The notes beneath the pieces were generated by a model. That model was not told the origin of the DNA, ran no database searches, and saw nothing but the letters and a program-made list of their open reading frames with translations. This document shows, in pieces, positions 1 through 8,013 of a DNA stretch of 64,000 nucleotides (positions within the stretch are counted from its first letter, which is position 1; each line of letters opens with the position of its first letter). Position numbers and translations under genes: made by a program. Origin of the DNA: Tsukamurella sp. 1534 (GTDB lineage: Bacteria; Actinomycetota; Actinomycetes; Mycobacteriales; Mycobacteriaceae); the NCBI RefSeq assembly GCF_000312385.1, contig NZ_HE997626.1, forward strand, positions 1,600,711-1,664,710, in the 5' to 3' direction.

Positions 1-1
1 G

Positions 2-532
2 ATCGGGATCGTGCACGCCCCGACCGCGGCCACCCGAGGCCAGGTCATCGACCTGTTCCGCCGTGTCGCCACGGGCCGGGTCGGCGTGAGCGCGCCGTTC
101 TCCGAGTTGCGCGACACCCCGCACGGGCTGACCTTCGCCCGGCGCGAGCTCGTGGGGCCCGGCACCGGCGTCTCGGTGTTCGACGGTTCCGTGCTCGGCA
201 CCGCCGCGATGGCCGCGCCGGAGACCACCGTCGACCTCGCGCGGAGCGTGCTCCAGGGGCTCTACCGGCTGCCCGCCGACGACTGCGGGCCGCTGATGGA
301 AACCTTCCGCGCGTGGGTCGCCCACGACGGGAACGTCAAGGACGTGGCGGCGGAGCTCTACGTGCACCCGAACACGGTGCGGCACCGTCTGCGCCGTGTG
401 GAGCAGCTGACGGGCAAGGCGGTGGGCTCCCCGCGGGAGCTCGCGGAGCTCTGCCTCGCGTTCGAGGTGGACGCCCGCATCGGCGTGATGCCCGACCGCG
501 GCGCCGGCGCACCGTCGTCGCACCGTCGGTGA
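2..532 (+). CDS. PucR-type transcriptional regulator, C-terminal part (5' end outside window)
   Basis: The reading frame is open from the first bases, so this is the end of a longer gene rather than a short gene starting at the GTG at position 11. The last ~70 residues carry the PucR-family C-terminal helix-turn-helix: a lead-in helix (ETFRAWVAHDGNVKDVAAEL), then the recognition part (HPNTVRHRLRRVEQLTG) and the usual closing helix (ELAELCLAFEVDAR). Such regulators normally have an N-terminal sensory region of several hundred residues, missing here. It lies 140 bp upstream of the acyl-CoA synthetase and PHA genes on the same strand. Control of that cluster is possible, but this is inference from position only. 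Confidence 0.85.
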   Translation: MGIVHAPTAATRGQVIDLFRRVATGRVGVSAPFSELRDTPHGLTFARRELVGPGTGVSVFDGSVLGTAAMAAPETTVDLARSVLQGLYRLPADDCGPLMETFRAWVAHDGNVKDVAAELYVHPNTVRHRLRRVEQLTGKAVGSPRELAELCLAFEVDARIGVMPDRGAGAPSSHRR

Positions 533-672
533 CCTGCCCGGACGCACCCCATTGTGCTCCGTGACACGTCACGGCCCGGAACGTTGTTCTGTCACCATTC
601 CCGGCGGCGGGTGTTCGGGGTCACTGTTGTAGCAGACGACCGAACCACCACCGCCGCGAAGGACACCACCCG

Positions 673-2176
673 ATGCCGAACCTCGCCGAGAACCTCACCG
701 CCGCAGCCGCCGCGCGCCCCGACGCGCTCGCGCTGAAATGCGACGACCTGGAGTACACCTACGCCGCCTTCGATGAGGCCGCCGCCCGCTTCGCCGCGTA
801 CCTCGCCGACCAGGGCATCGGCCCCGGCGACCGGGTGGGCGTCATGCTGCCCAACACGCCCGCCTTCGCGATCGTCTTCTACGGGATCCTGCGCCGCGGC
901 GCGGTCGCCGTTCCGATGAACCCGCTGCTCAAGTCCGCGGAGATCGAGTACTACCTCGCGAACACCGCCGCCAAGGCCCTGTTCGCCACCCCCGTCTTCG
1001 CCGCCGACGCCGAGGCCGGCGCGAAGGCCGCCGGAGCCACCTGCCACTTCGGCGACGACGCCGCCCTCGCGGCGCTGCTCTCCCGCTTCGAGCCGCTCAC
1101 CGCGGTCGAGCCGCGCGCCGACTTCGACACCGCGGTCATCCTGCACACCTCGGGCACCACGGGGAAGCCCAAGGGCGCCGAGCTCACCCACGCCGGCCTG
1201 AACCGCAACTGCGAGATCGCCGGACGCACGCTGTTGCACCTCACCGGCGACGACGTGGTCATGGGCTGCCTGCCTCTGTTCCACGTGTTCGGCCTCACCT
1301 GCGGGCTCAACACGGCCGTGCTGTTCGGCGCCGCGCTCACCCTGATCCCGCGGTTCGACCCGCGCAAGGCCATCGACGTGATCGGCCGCGACCACGTCAC
1401 CGTGTTCCTCGGCGTCCCCACCATGTACGGCGCCATGGTCGCCGCGATCCAGCCCGGCGACGACGTCTCCTCGCTGCGGGCCTGCTGCTCCGGCGGCGCG
1501 GCCCTGCCGTTGCGGGTGATCTCCGACTTCGAGGAGGCGTTCAACGCGATCATCATGGAGGGCTACGGCCTCTCCGAGACGTCGCCGGTCGCGTCCTTCA
1601 ACCACCCCGACAAGCCGCGGAAGGCCGGGACGATCGGTACGCCCATCGAGGGCGTCGAGATGCGGGTGATCGGTGACGACGGTAAGCCCGTCCCGACCGG
1701 CGAGCGCGGCGAGATCCAGGTGCGCGGCCACAACATCATGAAGGGCTACTGGAACCTGCCCGAGGCCACCGCCGCCGCGATCGACGCCGACGGCTGGTTC
1801 TCCACCGGCGACATCGGGATCGTCGACGAGGAGGGCTACTTCTCCATCGTCGACCGCAAGAAGGAGCTGATCATCCGCGGCGGCTTCAACGTGTACCCCC
1901 CGCGAGATCGAGGAGGTGCTCTACGGGCACCCCGAGATCGCCGAGGCCGCCGTCATCGGGCTCCCGCACGACTCGCTCGGCGAGGAGGTGGGTGCCGCCG
2001 TGGCGCTCAAGCCCGGAGCCACCGTCACCGCGGACGACATCCGCGCCTACGTCAAGGACCGCGTCGCCTCCTACAAGTACCCGCGCCACGTGTGGCTGAT
2101 GCCCGAGCTCCCCAAGGGCGCCACCGGCAAGGTCCAGAAGCGCGACATCACCGTTCCCGCCGAGTTCGACGCCTGA
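673..2176 (+). pseudogene. fatty acyl-CoA synthetase (AMP-binding), broken by a one-base frameshift
   Basis: The product would activate a fatty acid to acyl-CoA through an acyl-adenylate. Visible motifs: the phosphate-binding loop [10 protein letters not shown] at about residues 157-166, YGLSETSP near 297, GWFSTGD near 374 and [16 protein letters not shown] near 394-408. Directly after this the frame is lost in a run of six C (1896-1901). Removing one C restores the expected [20 protein letters not shown], and the C-terminal domain with its catalytic-lysine region ([11 protein letters not shown]) continues in the other frame to 2176. As written, the upstream frame runs on through unrelated sequence to 2211, overlapping phaC by a few bases. 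A homopolymer sequencing error and a real mutation look identical here. It sits 31 bp before the PHA synthase and may feed it acyl-CoA. Confidence 0.85.
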
Positions 2177-2207
2177 ACCGCCCGCACGAGTCCCGAGAGG
2201 TAGAGAC

Positions 2208-3917
2208 ATGACCGACACCGTGAAGAACGAGACCGATTCCGGCGCCGACGAATTCGGCGCACCCCTCGATATGCTGCTGGTGAACTCCACGAAGACCTTC
2301 GGTGCGCGGATGATGCCGAACGCCGCGTGGGCGCGGTTCGCGCTCTCGCTGGCCGGCCGGCCCGTGACCGTTGCCGAGCGCACCGCGAGCCTGGCCAAGG
2401 AGCTGGGGCTCATCGCCGCCGGAAAGAGCCAACGGGAGCCGAAGAAGGGCGACCGCCGGTTCTCCGATCCCGCCTGGACCGGGAACCCGCTGCTGCGCCG
2501 GGTGGAGCAGGCGTACCTGGCGGCGTCGGAGACCGCCGATCAGCTGTACGACGACGCCGACCTGGACTGGAAGGACGCCGAGAAGATGCGGTTCGTCCTC
2601 GACAACCTGATCGAGGGTCTCGCCCCGACCAACAGCCCCGTGCTCAGCCCGCTGGGCTGGAAGGCCATGATCGACACCGGCGGACTGTCCGCGGTGCGCG
2701 GTGCGAAGGCGTTCGCCCGCGACATGATGAGCTCGCCGCGGATCCCCGCGATGATCGAGCCCGACGCCTACACCGTGGGCGAGACCGTCGCGACCACCAA
2801 GGGCACCGTGGTGCTGCGCACCCGGATGTTCGAGCTGATCCACTACGCGCCGCAGACCAAGCAGGTGCGCGAGGTGCCGCTGCTCATGGTGCCGCCGGTG
2901 ATCAACAAGTACTACGTCATGGACATCGCGCCGGGGCGCAGCCTGATCGAGCACTACCTGCAGGGCGGCCAGCAGGTGTTCGCCATCTCCTGGCGTAATC
3001 CTTCAGCGCGCCACCGCGACTGGGGATTCGACGAGTACGGCGCCGCGATCATCGAGGCGCTCGACGCGCTGCAGGTGATCACCGGCGTGGACACGGCCAA
3101 CGTGTTCGCCACCTGCTCCGGCGGCATCCTCACCTCGATGGTGATCGCCCACCTGTTCGCCACCGGCCACGGCGACCGGATCGCCGGCCTCACGCTGGGC
3201 GTTACGGTGCTCGACCAGAGCCACGCCGGGATCGGGTCGGCGCTCGCCAGCCGGCGCGGCGCCGACGCCGCGATCCGCTCGTCGGCGAGCAAGGGATACC
3301 TCGACGGCGCCTCCATGGCGGAGATGTTCGCCTGGCTGCGACCGACCGACCTGGTGTGGCGCTACTGGGTGAACAACTACATCCAGGGCCGCTCCCCGGC
3401 CCCCTTCGACGTGCTGTTCTGGAACGCCGACACCACCCGGATGACGGCCGCGCTGCACCGCGACATGGTGCTCATGGGTCTGGACAACACACTGGTCACG
3501 CCCGGTGAGCAGGTCATGCTGGGCACCCCCGTGGACCTGTCGACCATCGAGTGCGACGCCTACGTGGTGGGCGGCATCTCCGACCACATCTGCCCCTGGC
3601 AGGCCACCGAGCGCAGCGCCGCCCTGCTGGGCAGCAAGGACAACACCTACGTGCTGTCCACCGCCGGCCACATCGCGTCGCTGGTGAACCCGCCCGGCAA
3701 CCCCAAGTCGTCCTTCCGCACCGCACCGGTGCTGCAGGACCAGACACCCGAGGAGTGGTTCGAGAGCGCCGAGAAGCAGTCCGGCTCGTGGTGGTCGCAC
3801 CACCTCGCCTGGCTCGCCGAGCGCAGCGGCGCCGAGGTCGACGCACCGGCGCAGCTGGGCGCCCCGGGCTACGAGCCCCTGGTGCCCGCGCCCGGCACCT
3901 ACGTGCTCGAGAAGTGA
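2208..3917 (+). CDS. phaC: class II-like (medium-chain-length) polyhydroxyalkanoate synthase
   Basis: Polymerises (R)-3-hydroxyacyl-CoA into PHA storage polyester at the granule surface. The 569-residue length fits class I/II synthases. The segment around residues 225-275 (VINKYYVMDIAPGRS, then FAISWRNPSARHRDWGFD) and the C-terminal part (VVGGISDHICPW, then LSTAGHIASLVNPPGNPKSS) match the Pseudomonas class II enzyme pattern closely. The lipase-like box is ATCSGG with the nucleophile Cys at about residue 303; the Asp of GGISDH and the His of TAGHIAS complete the triad. The ATG follows a GAGAGGT ribosome site. A MaoC hydratase and a PhaZ-like depolymerase follow in the same direction, giving a synthesis-supply-degradation set. 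Confidence 0.88.
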   Translation: MTDTVKNETDSGADEFGAPLDMLLVNSTKTFGARMMPNAAWARFALSLAGRPVTVAERTASLAKELGLIAAGKSQREPKKGDRRFSDPAWTGNPLLRRVEQAYLAASETADQLYDDADLDWKDAEKMRFVLDNLIEGLAPTNSPVLSPLGWKAMIDTGGLSAVRGAKAFARDMMSSPRIPAMIEPDAYTVGETVATTKGTVVLRTRMFELIHYAPQTKQVREVPLLMVPPVINKYYVMDIAPGRSLIEHYLQGGQQVFAISWRNPSARHRDWGFDEYGAAIIEALDALQVITGVDTANVFATCSGGILTSMVIAHLFATGHGDRIAGLTLGVTVLDQSHAGIGSALASRRGADAAIRSSASKGYLDGASMAEMFAWLRPTDLVWRYWVNNYIQGRSPAPFDVLFWNADTTRMTAALHRDMVLMGLDNTLVTPGEQVMLGTPVDLSTIECDAYVVGGISDHICPWQATERSAALLGSKDNTYVLSTAGHIASLVNPPGNPKSSFRTAPVLQDQTPEEWFESAEKQSGSWWSHHLAWLAERSGAEVDAPAQLGAPGYEPLVPAPGTYVLEK

Positions 3918-3945
3918 CCACCGAGAAGCTCAGGGAGACAGCATC

Positions 3946-4398
3946 ATGACCACCACCGTCCACAGTCCCGCCGACCTCCCCGGTCTCGCGGGCACCGCGC
4001 TCGGCACCACCTCGTGGCTCACCGTCGATCAGGAGCGGGTGAACCTCTTCGCCGACGCGACCGGCGACCATCAGTGGATCCACGTCGATCCGGAGAAGGC
4101 GGCCGCCGGCCCGTACGGCCGCACCATCGCCCACGGCTACCTCACGCTCTCGCTGGCGCCGCTGTTCGTCGCCGAGGCGCTCGTCGTCGAGAACGTCCGG
4201 GCGGCGGTCAATTACGGTCTCAACAAGGTGCGGTTCCCCGCGCCGGTGCCCGTCGGGGCCCGGATCCGGGCGGCCGTCGAGCTGGTCTCCGCGCAGGAGA
4301 AGCCCGCCGGGATCGAGGCCGTGATCCGGCTGACCTACGAGGTGGAGGGCGGCGACCGGCCGGCCTGCATCGCCGAGACGGTGGTGCTCTACCGGTGA
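3946..4398 (+). CDS. MaoC-family (R)-specific enoyl-CoA hydratase, PhaJ-like
   Basis: A 150-residue single hot-dog-fold protein. The hydratase-2 motif is clear: FADATGDHQWIHVDPEKA, with the D-x4-H catalytic pair at Asp41 and His46, followed by GPYGRTIAHGYLTLSL. This family hydrates trans-2-enoyl-CoA to (R)-3-hydroxyacyl-CoA, so beside phaC it probably diverts beta-oxidation intermediates into PHA. The ATG is preceded by CAGGGAGAC. The stop overlaps the GTG start of the next gene (GTGA), so the two are likely translationally coupled. A MaoC protein of another pathway cannot be excluded, but the neighbours favour a PhaJ role. Confidence 0.85.
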   Translation: MTTTVHSPADLPGLAGTALGTTSWLTVDQERVNLFADATGDHQWIHVDPEKAAAGPYGRTIAHGYLTLSLAPLFVAEALVVENVRAAVNYGLNKVRFPAPVPVGARIRAAVELVSAQEKPAGIEAVIRLTYEVEGGDRPACIAETVVLYR

Positions 4399-5240
4399 GC
4401 GACGACGAGAACCGCCTCACGCACGACGTGGCCGAGGAACTGCCCGACACCCTCATCGCGACGGGCGGCCAGCGGCTGCGCGTGCGGTATCGGCCCGGTG
4501 TGGGCGTACCGCTGGTGGTGTGCAACGGGATCGGCGCGAGCCTCGAGGTGCTGGACCCGTTCGTCGCGGCGCTGGACCCCCGTCGCCCGGTGATCCGGTT
4601 CGACGCGCCCGGCACCGGTGATTCGCCGACGTCCAAGCTGCCGTACGGGTTCCCGTACCTCGCGTGGGTCGTCGGTCGGATGCTCGACGAGCTCGACGTG
4701 GGAGTGTTCGACGTGCTCGGCCTGTCCTGGGGCGGGGCGCTCGCCCAACAGCTCGCGTTCCAGAATCCGCTGCGCTGCCGGCGACTCGTGCTGGTGTCCA
4801 CGGGAACTGGAGCGATCATGGTGCCCGGCAATCCCCTGGTTCTCTCGAAGATGGTGACCCCGAGGCGGTTCCGGGACCCGGAGTACGCCGCGTCGATCGC
4901 GGGCGAACTGTACGGCGGCTCCGTCCGGGAGGACGGGCGCGATGTGGGAGAGCTGTTCATCAAGCAACTGCACCGCGGCAGCAAGAGGGGGTATCTGCAC
5001 CAGCTCATGGCGGGCGCGGTGTGGACGTCGATCTTCGCGCTCCCCGCGATACGGCAGCAGACGCTCATCGTGGCCGGCGAGGACGATCCGATCGTGCCGA
5101 TGATCAACGCCCGCATCATGGACGCGCTGCTGCCGCACGCCACGTTGCACCGGCACGACGGCGGCCACGTCGACCTCGTGACCCGCGCCGACCTGCTGGC
5201 CCCGGTGATCGACGAGTTCCTGGACGCGCCGCGGACGTGA
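4395..5240 (+). CDS. phaZ: PhaZ-like intracellular PHA depolymerase (alpha/beta hydrolase)
   Basis: A 281-residue alpha/beta hydrolase with GLSWGGALAQQ (nucleophile Ser111), AGEDDPIVP (Asp about 231) and DGGHVDLVTRA (His258). The run CNGIGASLEVLDPFVAALDP near residues 43-62, and TGAIMVPG then WTSIFALPAIRQQTL further on, follow the Pseudomonas medium-chain-length PHA depolymerase pattern. It would mobilise stored polymer to 3-hydroxy acids. I chose the GTG overlapping the phaJ-like stop; longer upstream extensions of this frame lie wholly inside phaJ and do not look like protein of this family. A generic esterase is the main alternative. Confidence 0.8.
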   Translation: MSDDENRLTHDVAEELPDTLIATGGQRLRVRYRPGVGVPLVVCNGIGASLEVLDPFVAALDPRRPVIRFDAPGTGDSPTSKLPYGFPYLAWVVGRMLDELDVGVFDVLGLSWGGALAQQLAFQNPLRCRRLVLVSTGTGAIMVPGNPLVLSKMVTPRRFRDPEYAASIAGELYGGSVREDGRDVGELFIKQLHRGSKRGYLHQLMAGAVWTSIFALPAIRQQTLIVAGEDDPIVPMINARIMDALLPHATLHRHDGGHVDLVTRADLLAPVIDEFLDAPRT

Positions 5241-5262
5241 CGTCACAGCCGCTCCGAAACCC

Positions 5263-5291
5263 TGGAACCATTCCAGAATCAGGCGTAGTCT
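5263..5291 (+). promoter_or_regulatory. promoter of the Fur gene with an inverted repeat over the -35 region
   Basis: A -10 box TAGTCT (5286-5291) lies six bases before the ATG at 5298, which suggests a leaderless transcript. A perfect dyad TGGAA-CCA-TTCCA (5263-5275) covers the place where the -35 element would be. That position suits a repressor, so autoregulation by the downstream Fur protein is a reasonable guess. No other metal-box sequence is obvious. Confidence 0.45.
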
Positions 5292-5297
5292 AGCGAC

Positions 5298-5723
5298 ATG
5301 ACTGAGGTGGTGCCGACGGCCGAGGAGCGGCTGCGCGGCGTGGGGCTGCGGATCACCGCGCCCCGCGTCGCCGCCCTCGGCTACCTCGACGGACACCCCC
5401 ACGCGACCGCCGACGACGTGGCGGAACACCTGCGGGAGCGGCTCGGCACCGTCGCCACGCAGACCGTCTACGACGTGCTCCGCGTGTGCTCCGAGAAGGG
5501 CCTGCTCCGGCGCATCGAACCGGCCGGCTCCGCGGTGCGGTACGAGGGGCGGGTGGGGGACAACCACCACCATCTGGTGTGCCGCAGCTGCGGGCTGATC
5601 ATCGACGTGGACTGCATCGTCGGCGCCGCCCCCTGCCTGACTCCGGACGACGACCACGGCTTCGCCATCGACGAGGCCGAGGTCACGTTCTGGGGGTACT
5701 GTCGCGACTGCGCCGCCCGTTGA
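5298..5723 (+). CDS. Fur-family transcriptional regulator (FurA-like)
   Basis: A 141-residue ferric-uptake-regulator family protein. It has the N-terminal winged helix (LRITAPRVAALGYLDGHPH, then TVYDVLRVCSEKGLLRRIE), the metal-binding segment NHHHLVCRSCG and the C-terminal second CxxC (YCRDC), so a structural zinc site is likely. The proposed start is leaderless. An organic hydroperoxide resistance gene follows 41 bp downstream. Mycobacterial FurA usually pairs with katG, and no catalase is present here, so this copy may sense peroxide or metal and control ohr. That last link is inferred from adjacency. Confidence 0.88.
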   Translation: MTEVVPTAEERLRGVGLRITAPRVAALGYLDGHPHATADDVAEHLRERLGTVATQTVYDVLRVCSEKGLLRRIEPAGSAVRYEGRVGDNHHHLVCRSCGLIIDVDCIVGAAPCLTPDDDHGFAIDEAEVTFWGYCRDCAAR

Positions 5724-5764
5724 CGCGGCGCAATCCTCGTTGTGTCGTGCAAAGGAGATATCTG

Positions 5765-6190
5765 ATGAGCCTCGAAGTGCTGTACACCATCTCGTCGACC
5801 GCCACCGGCGGCGGCCGTGACGGCCACGTGAAGTCGGCGACCGGTCGCCTCGACCTCGACACCCGTCCGCCGAAGGAGATGGGCGGCAGCGGCGAGGGCA
5901 CCAACCCCGAGGAGCTGTTCTCCGCCGGCTACGCCGCGTGCTTCCTCGGCGCCATCCACGCGGTGGCGCGGGGCGAGAAGGTCGCGCTGCCCGCCGAGAC
6001 CAGCGTCGACGTGACCGTCGGCTTCGGCAAGACCGACTCGGGGTTCGGCATCAACGCCGCGATCAGCGCGTCGCTGCCCGGCGTGGAGCAGGCCGTGGCC
6101 GAGGACCTGGTGTCCAAGGCCCACCAGCTGTGCCCGTACTCGAACGCGACCCGCGGCAACATCGACGTCGATCTCACCACCCAGGTCTGA
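5765..6190 (+). CDS. ohr: organic hydroperoxide resistance protein (Ohr/OsmC family)
   Basis: A thiol peroxidase reducing organic hydroperoxides to alcohols. The 141-residue length matches Ohr. The two redox cysteines are at Cys59 (GYAACFLGA) and Cys123 (HQLCPYSNATRGN), and the conserved arginine lies in GGGRDGHV near residue 18. The ATG at 5765 has a strong AAAGGAGA site eight bases upstream. Ohr is usually controlled by a MarR-type OhrR; here the upstream neighbour is a Fur protein instead. Confidence 0.9.
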   Translation: MSLEVLYTISSTATGGGRDGHVKSATGRLDLDTRPPKEMGGSGEGTNPEELFSAGYAACFLGAIHAVARGEKVALPAETSVDVTVGFGKTDSGFGINAAISASLPGVEQAVAEDLVSKAHQLCPYSNATRGNIDVDLTTQV

Positions 6191-6567
6191 GCGTCCACGC
6201 CAACCTGCGGCCCGCCGCCGTCGGACTCGTCTTCGCCGGCGGCGCGGCCGGAACCCTGGTTCGCGCCGGGGTGGGGGAGTGGCTCCCGCACTCGCCCTTC
6301 TCGTGGGCCACGTTCACGGTCAACATGATCGGCGCGTTCCTGCTCGGCGGCCTCACCGAGGCCCTGTCCCAGCGGGCCGAGGATGAACGGCTTCGCCGTA
6401 TCCGGCTGCTGATCGGCACCGGATTCTGCGGTGGTCTCACCACCTACAGCGCCTTCGCCCTCGACATCCACGACGCGGCGCCGGCCGTCGGCGCGCTGTA
6501 CGCCGCGGCGACGATCCTGTGCGGCCTCGTGGCGGCCCTGGCCGGCGCTCTCGCGGTGCGGAGGTGA
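6187..6567 (+). CDS. crcB: fluoride channel subunit CrcB/Fluc (first of a pair)
   Basis: A small membrane protein of about 126 residues with four hydrophobic segments. The Fluc signatures are present: GGAAGTLVRAG near the N-terminus, WATFTVNMIGAFLLGG and GFCGGLTTYSAFALD. Fluc proteins export fluoride as dual-topology dimers. The start is unclear: no ATG or GTG gives a full-length protein. The CTG at 6187, overlapping the ohr stop, yields the right length, so I use it with caution. The second subunit gene begins two bases after this stop, as expected for the heterodimeric two-gene form. Confidence 0.82.
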   Translation: MSVHANLRPAAVGLVFAGGAAGTLVRAGVGEWLPHSPFSWATFTVNMIGAFLLGGLTEALSQRAEDERLRRIRLLIGTGFCGGLTTYSAFALDIHDAAPAVGALYAAATILCGLVAALAGALAVRR

Positions 6568-6568
6568 C

Positions 6569-6934
6569 ATGACCACGCTCCTCGTCTGCCTCGGCGGCGG
6601 CCTCGGCGCCGTCCTCCGGTTCCTCGTGGACACCGGGCTCCGGGCCCGGCTCACCGTCTGGTCGACCGCGGTGATCAACGCGTCCGGTTCCCTGGCGCTG
6701 GGTCTCCTCGCCGGCGCGGCCGCCGGGAACGGGATCGGCGGCGCCGCACTCGCCGTCTTCGGCACCGGATTGTGCGGCGGCTACACGACGTTCAGCACCG
6801 CCACCGTCGAAACCCTGGGGCTGCTGCGCGACTGCCGGTACCGGGACGGGATCGCATACGGACTCGCGACGGTCGTGGTGAGCGTGCTCGCCGTGTGGGG
6901 CGGGTACGCCCTGGGCACGGCGGCGTTCGCCTGA
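6569..6934 (+). CDS. crcB: fluoride channel subunit CrcB/Fluc (second of a pair)
   Basis: A 121-residue four-helix membrane protein with the same signatures as its upstream partner: CLGGGLGAVLRF, TAVINASGSLALG and GLCGGYTTFSTATVE. The ATG at 6569 follows the previous stop by one base, and GGAGG just upstream can serve as its ribosome site. Gene-pair Fluc channels act as antiparallel heterodimers in the cytoplasmic membrane. No fluoride riboswitch is evident upstream; the pair appears co-transcribed with ohr. Confidence 0.87.
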   Translation: MTTLLVCLGGGLGAVLRFLVDTGLRARLTVWSTAVINASGSLALGLLAGAAAGNGIGGAALAVFGTGLCGGYTTFSTATVETLGLLRDCRYRDGIAYGLATVVVSVLAVWGGYALGTAAFA

Positions 6935-6982
6935 CCGTGCGCCCCGCGGGCCCGACGGTGCGCCGGGGCCGTCGCCGGGGCG

Positions 6983-7492
6983 TCAGGCGGGGGCGCCGCT
7001 GCGGGCGAGCGCGTACCGGTACACCGGCTTCGTGAGCGCGAGCGACGCGAGGAACAGCACCAGCACGATCACGCCACCCCACATCGGCAGCCCGGAGAGC
7101 GGCTGCCCGTTGTGGTCCACGCCGTAGCGACTCACCGGGTCGGTGTAGCCGACGGGGTTGGCGAGCAGCACCTCCCCGGCGATCGCCAGGAACCCGAGGA
7201 ACGTGACCAGCGCGTAGGTCAGAGCCGCCCAGCGGACACCGAACAGGGCGAACAGCCCGGTGAACGCCATCGCCGCGCAGGCCACCAGGCTGCCGATGCA
7301 CAGCACCATCACGGCGATGGTGCGCACGCCGAGCGGCGACGACGGGAAGTTCCCGGGGTAGCCCAGCGTGCCGAACAGGGCCGAGCACTGCACGATCCCC
7401 GTGATGCCGAGCGCGATCGCGCCCGCGCCCGCGGCGAGCGAGACGAGCGCCCACAGCCATACCGCGCCTCCCCGGCGGACCCCCGAAGCCAC
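6983..7492 (-). CDS. hypothetical four-helix membrane protein
   Basis: A 169-residue protein I do not recognise. Four hydrophobic stretches are visible: about residues 10-33, 58-80, 87-110 and 138-158. A polar loop containing NPVGYTDPVSRYGVDHNG separates the last two. It ends three bases before the YqeY-like stop region (both on the minus strand), so the YqeY-like gene lies immediately upstream in transcription order and an operon is likely. No catalytic motif is visible. Confidence 0.65.
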   Translation of the reverse strand: MASGVRRGGAVWLWALVSLAAGAGAIALGITGIVQCSALFGTLGYPGNFPSSPLGVRTIAVMVLCIGSLVACAAMAFTGLFALFGVRWAALTYALVTFLGFLAIAGEVLLANPVGYTDPVSRYGVDHNGQPLSGLPMWGGVIVLVLFLASLALTKPVYRYALARSGAPA

Positions 7493-7495
7493 GCG

Positions 7496-7960
7496 CTAGG
7501 CCAGCCGCGCCTTGACGGCGGCCGACAGCCGCTTGCCGTCGGCGGCGCCCGCCGCCTTCGCGGTGGCGATCTTCATGACCTGACCCATGTTGCGCACCGT
7601 CGGATCGTCGCCCAGTTCGTCCTTGACCTGCGCCACGGCGTCGTCGACGAGGGCGTTCAGCTCGTCGTCGCCCAGCTGCTGCGGGAGGTAGCGGGCCATC
7701 ACGTCGGCCTCGGCGCGCTCCTTGGCGGCCAGCTCGTCGCGGCCGTTCTCGGTGAAGATCTCGGCGGCCTCGCCGCGCTTCTTCACCTCGCGCGCGACCA
7801 CCTTGAGGAACTCCTCGTCGGTGAGGGCGTGGGCGGTGCCGGACGTCTCCTCGGCCTGGATCGCCGACAGCAGCATGCGCAGCGTGCCGGTGACCAGGGT
7901 GTCCTTGGCCTTCATCGCGGTCTTGAGGTCGTCGCGGATAGCGGCCTTCACTTCAGACAT
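7496..7960 (-). CDS. GatB/YqeY domain-containing protein
   Basis: A 154-residue stand-alone YqeY protein, homologous to the tRNA-interacting tail of the amidotransferase subunit GatB. Typical features are the helical start (SEVKAAIRDDLKTAMKAKD), TLRMLLSAIQAEE, ADVMARYLPQQL and the GQVMKIATAKAAG segment near the end. The ATG at 7960 is chosen because it starts the conserved domain and lies seven bases from a TAACTT -10 box; upstream extensions would run into the divergent gene's promoter. Its cellular role is not established beyond a link to tRNA or translation. Confidence 0.88.
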   Translation of the reverse strand: MSEVKAAIRDDLKTAMKAKDTLVTGTLRMLLSAIQAEETSGTAHALTDEEFLKVVAREVKKRGEAAEIFTENGRDELAAKERAEADVMARYLPQQLGDDELNALVDDAVAQVKDELGDDPTVRNMGQVMKIATAKAAGAADGKRLSAAVKARLA

Positions 7961-7967
7961 GCCAACC

Positions 7968-8007
7968 AAGTTACGCGGTGCGCGCGGAGGGGGCACGGAA
8001 GTATCCT
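7968..8007. promoter_or_regulatory. divergent leaderless promoters for the YqeY-like and phosphoesterase genes
   Basis: The 53-bp gap between the divergent starts holds a minus-strand -10 TAACTT (7973-7968), seven bases from the ATG at 7960, and a plus-strand -10 TATCCT (8002-8007), six bases from the ATG at 8014. No ribosome site precedes either start, so both transcripts are probably leaderless. Confidence 0.5.
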
Positions 8008-8013
8008 GGCGCA

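Noticed and set aside
592-1731. 379-codon open frame on the minus strand
   Set aside because: Antisense to the acyl-CoA synthetase; composition (Arg/Gly/Val-rich, no motifs) is that of a high-GC shadow frame.
5236-5245. Palindrome GTGACGTCAC as a CRP site
   Set aside because: Half-sites are separated by two bases instead of six, and it overlaps the phaZ stop.
4389-5657. 422-codon minus-strand frame across phaZ and fur
   Set aside because: Covers two well-supported plus-strand genes and has no motif.
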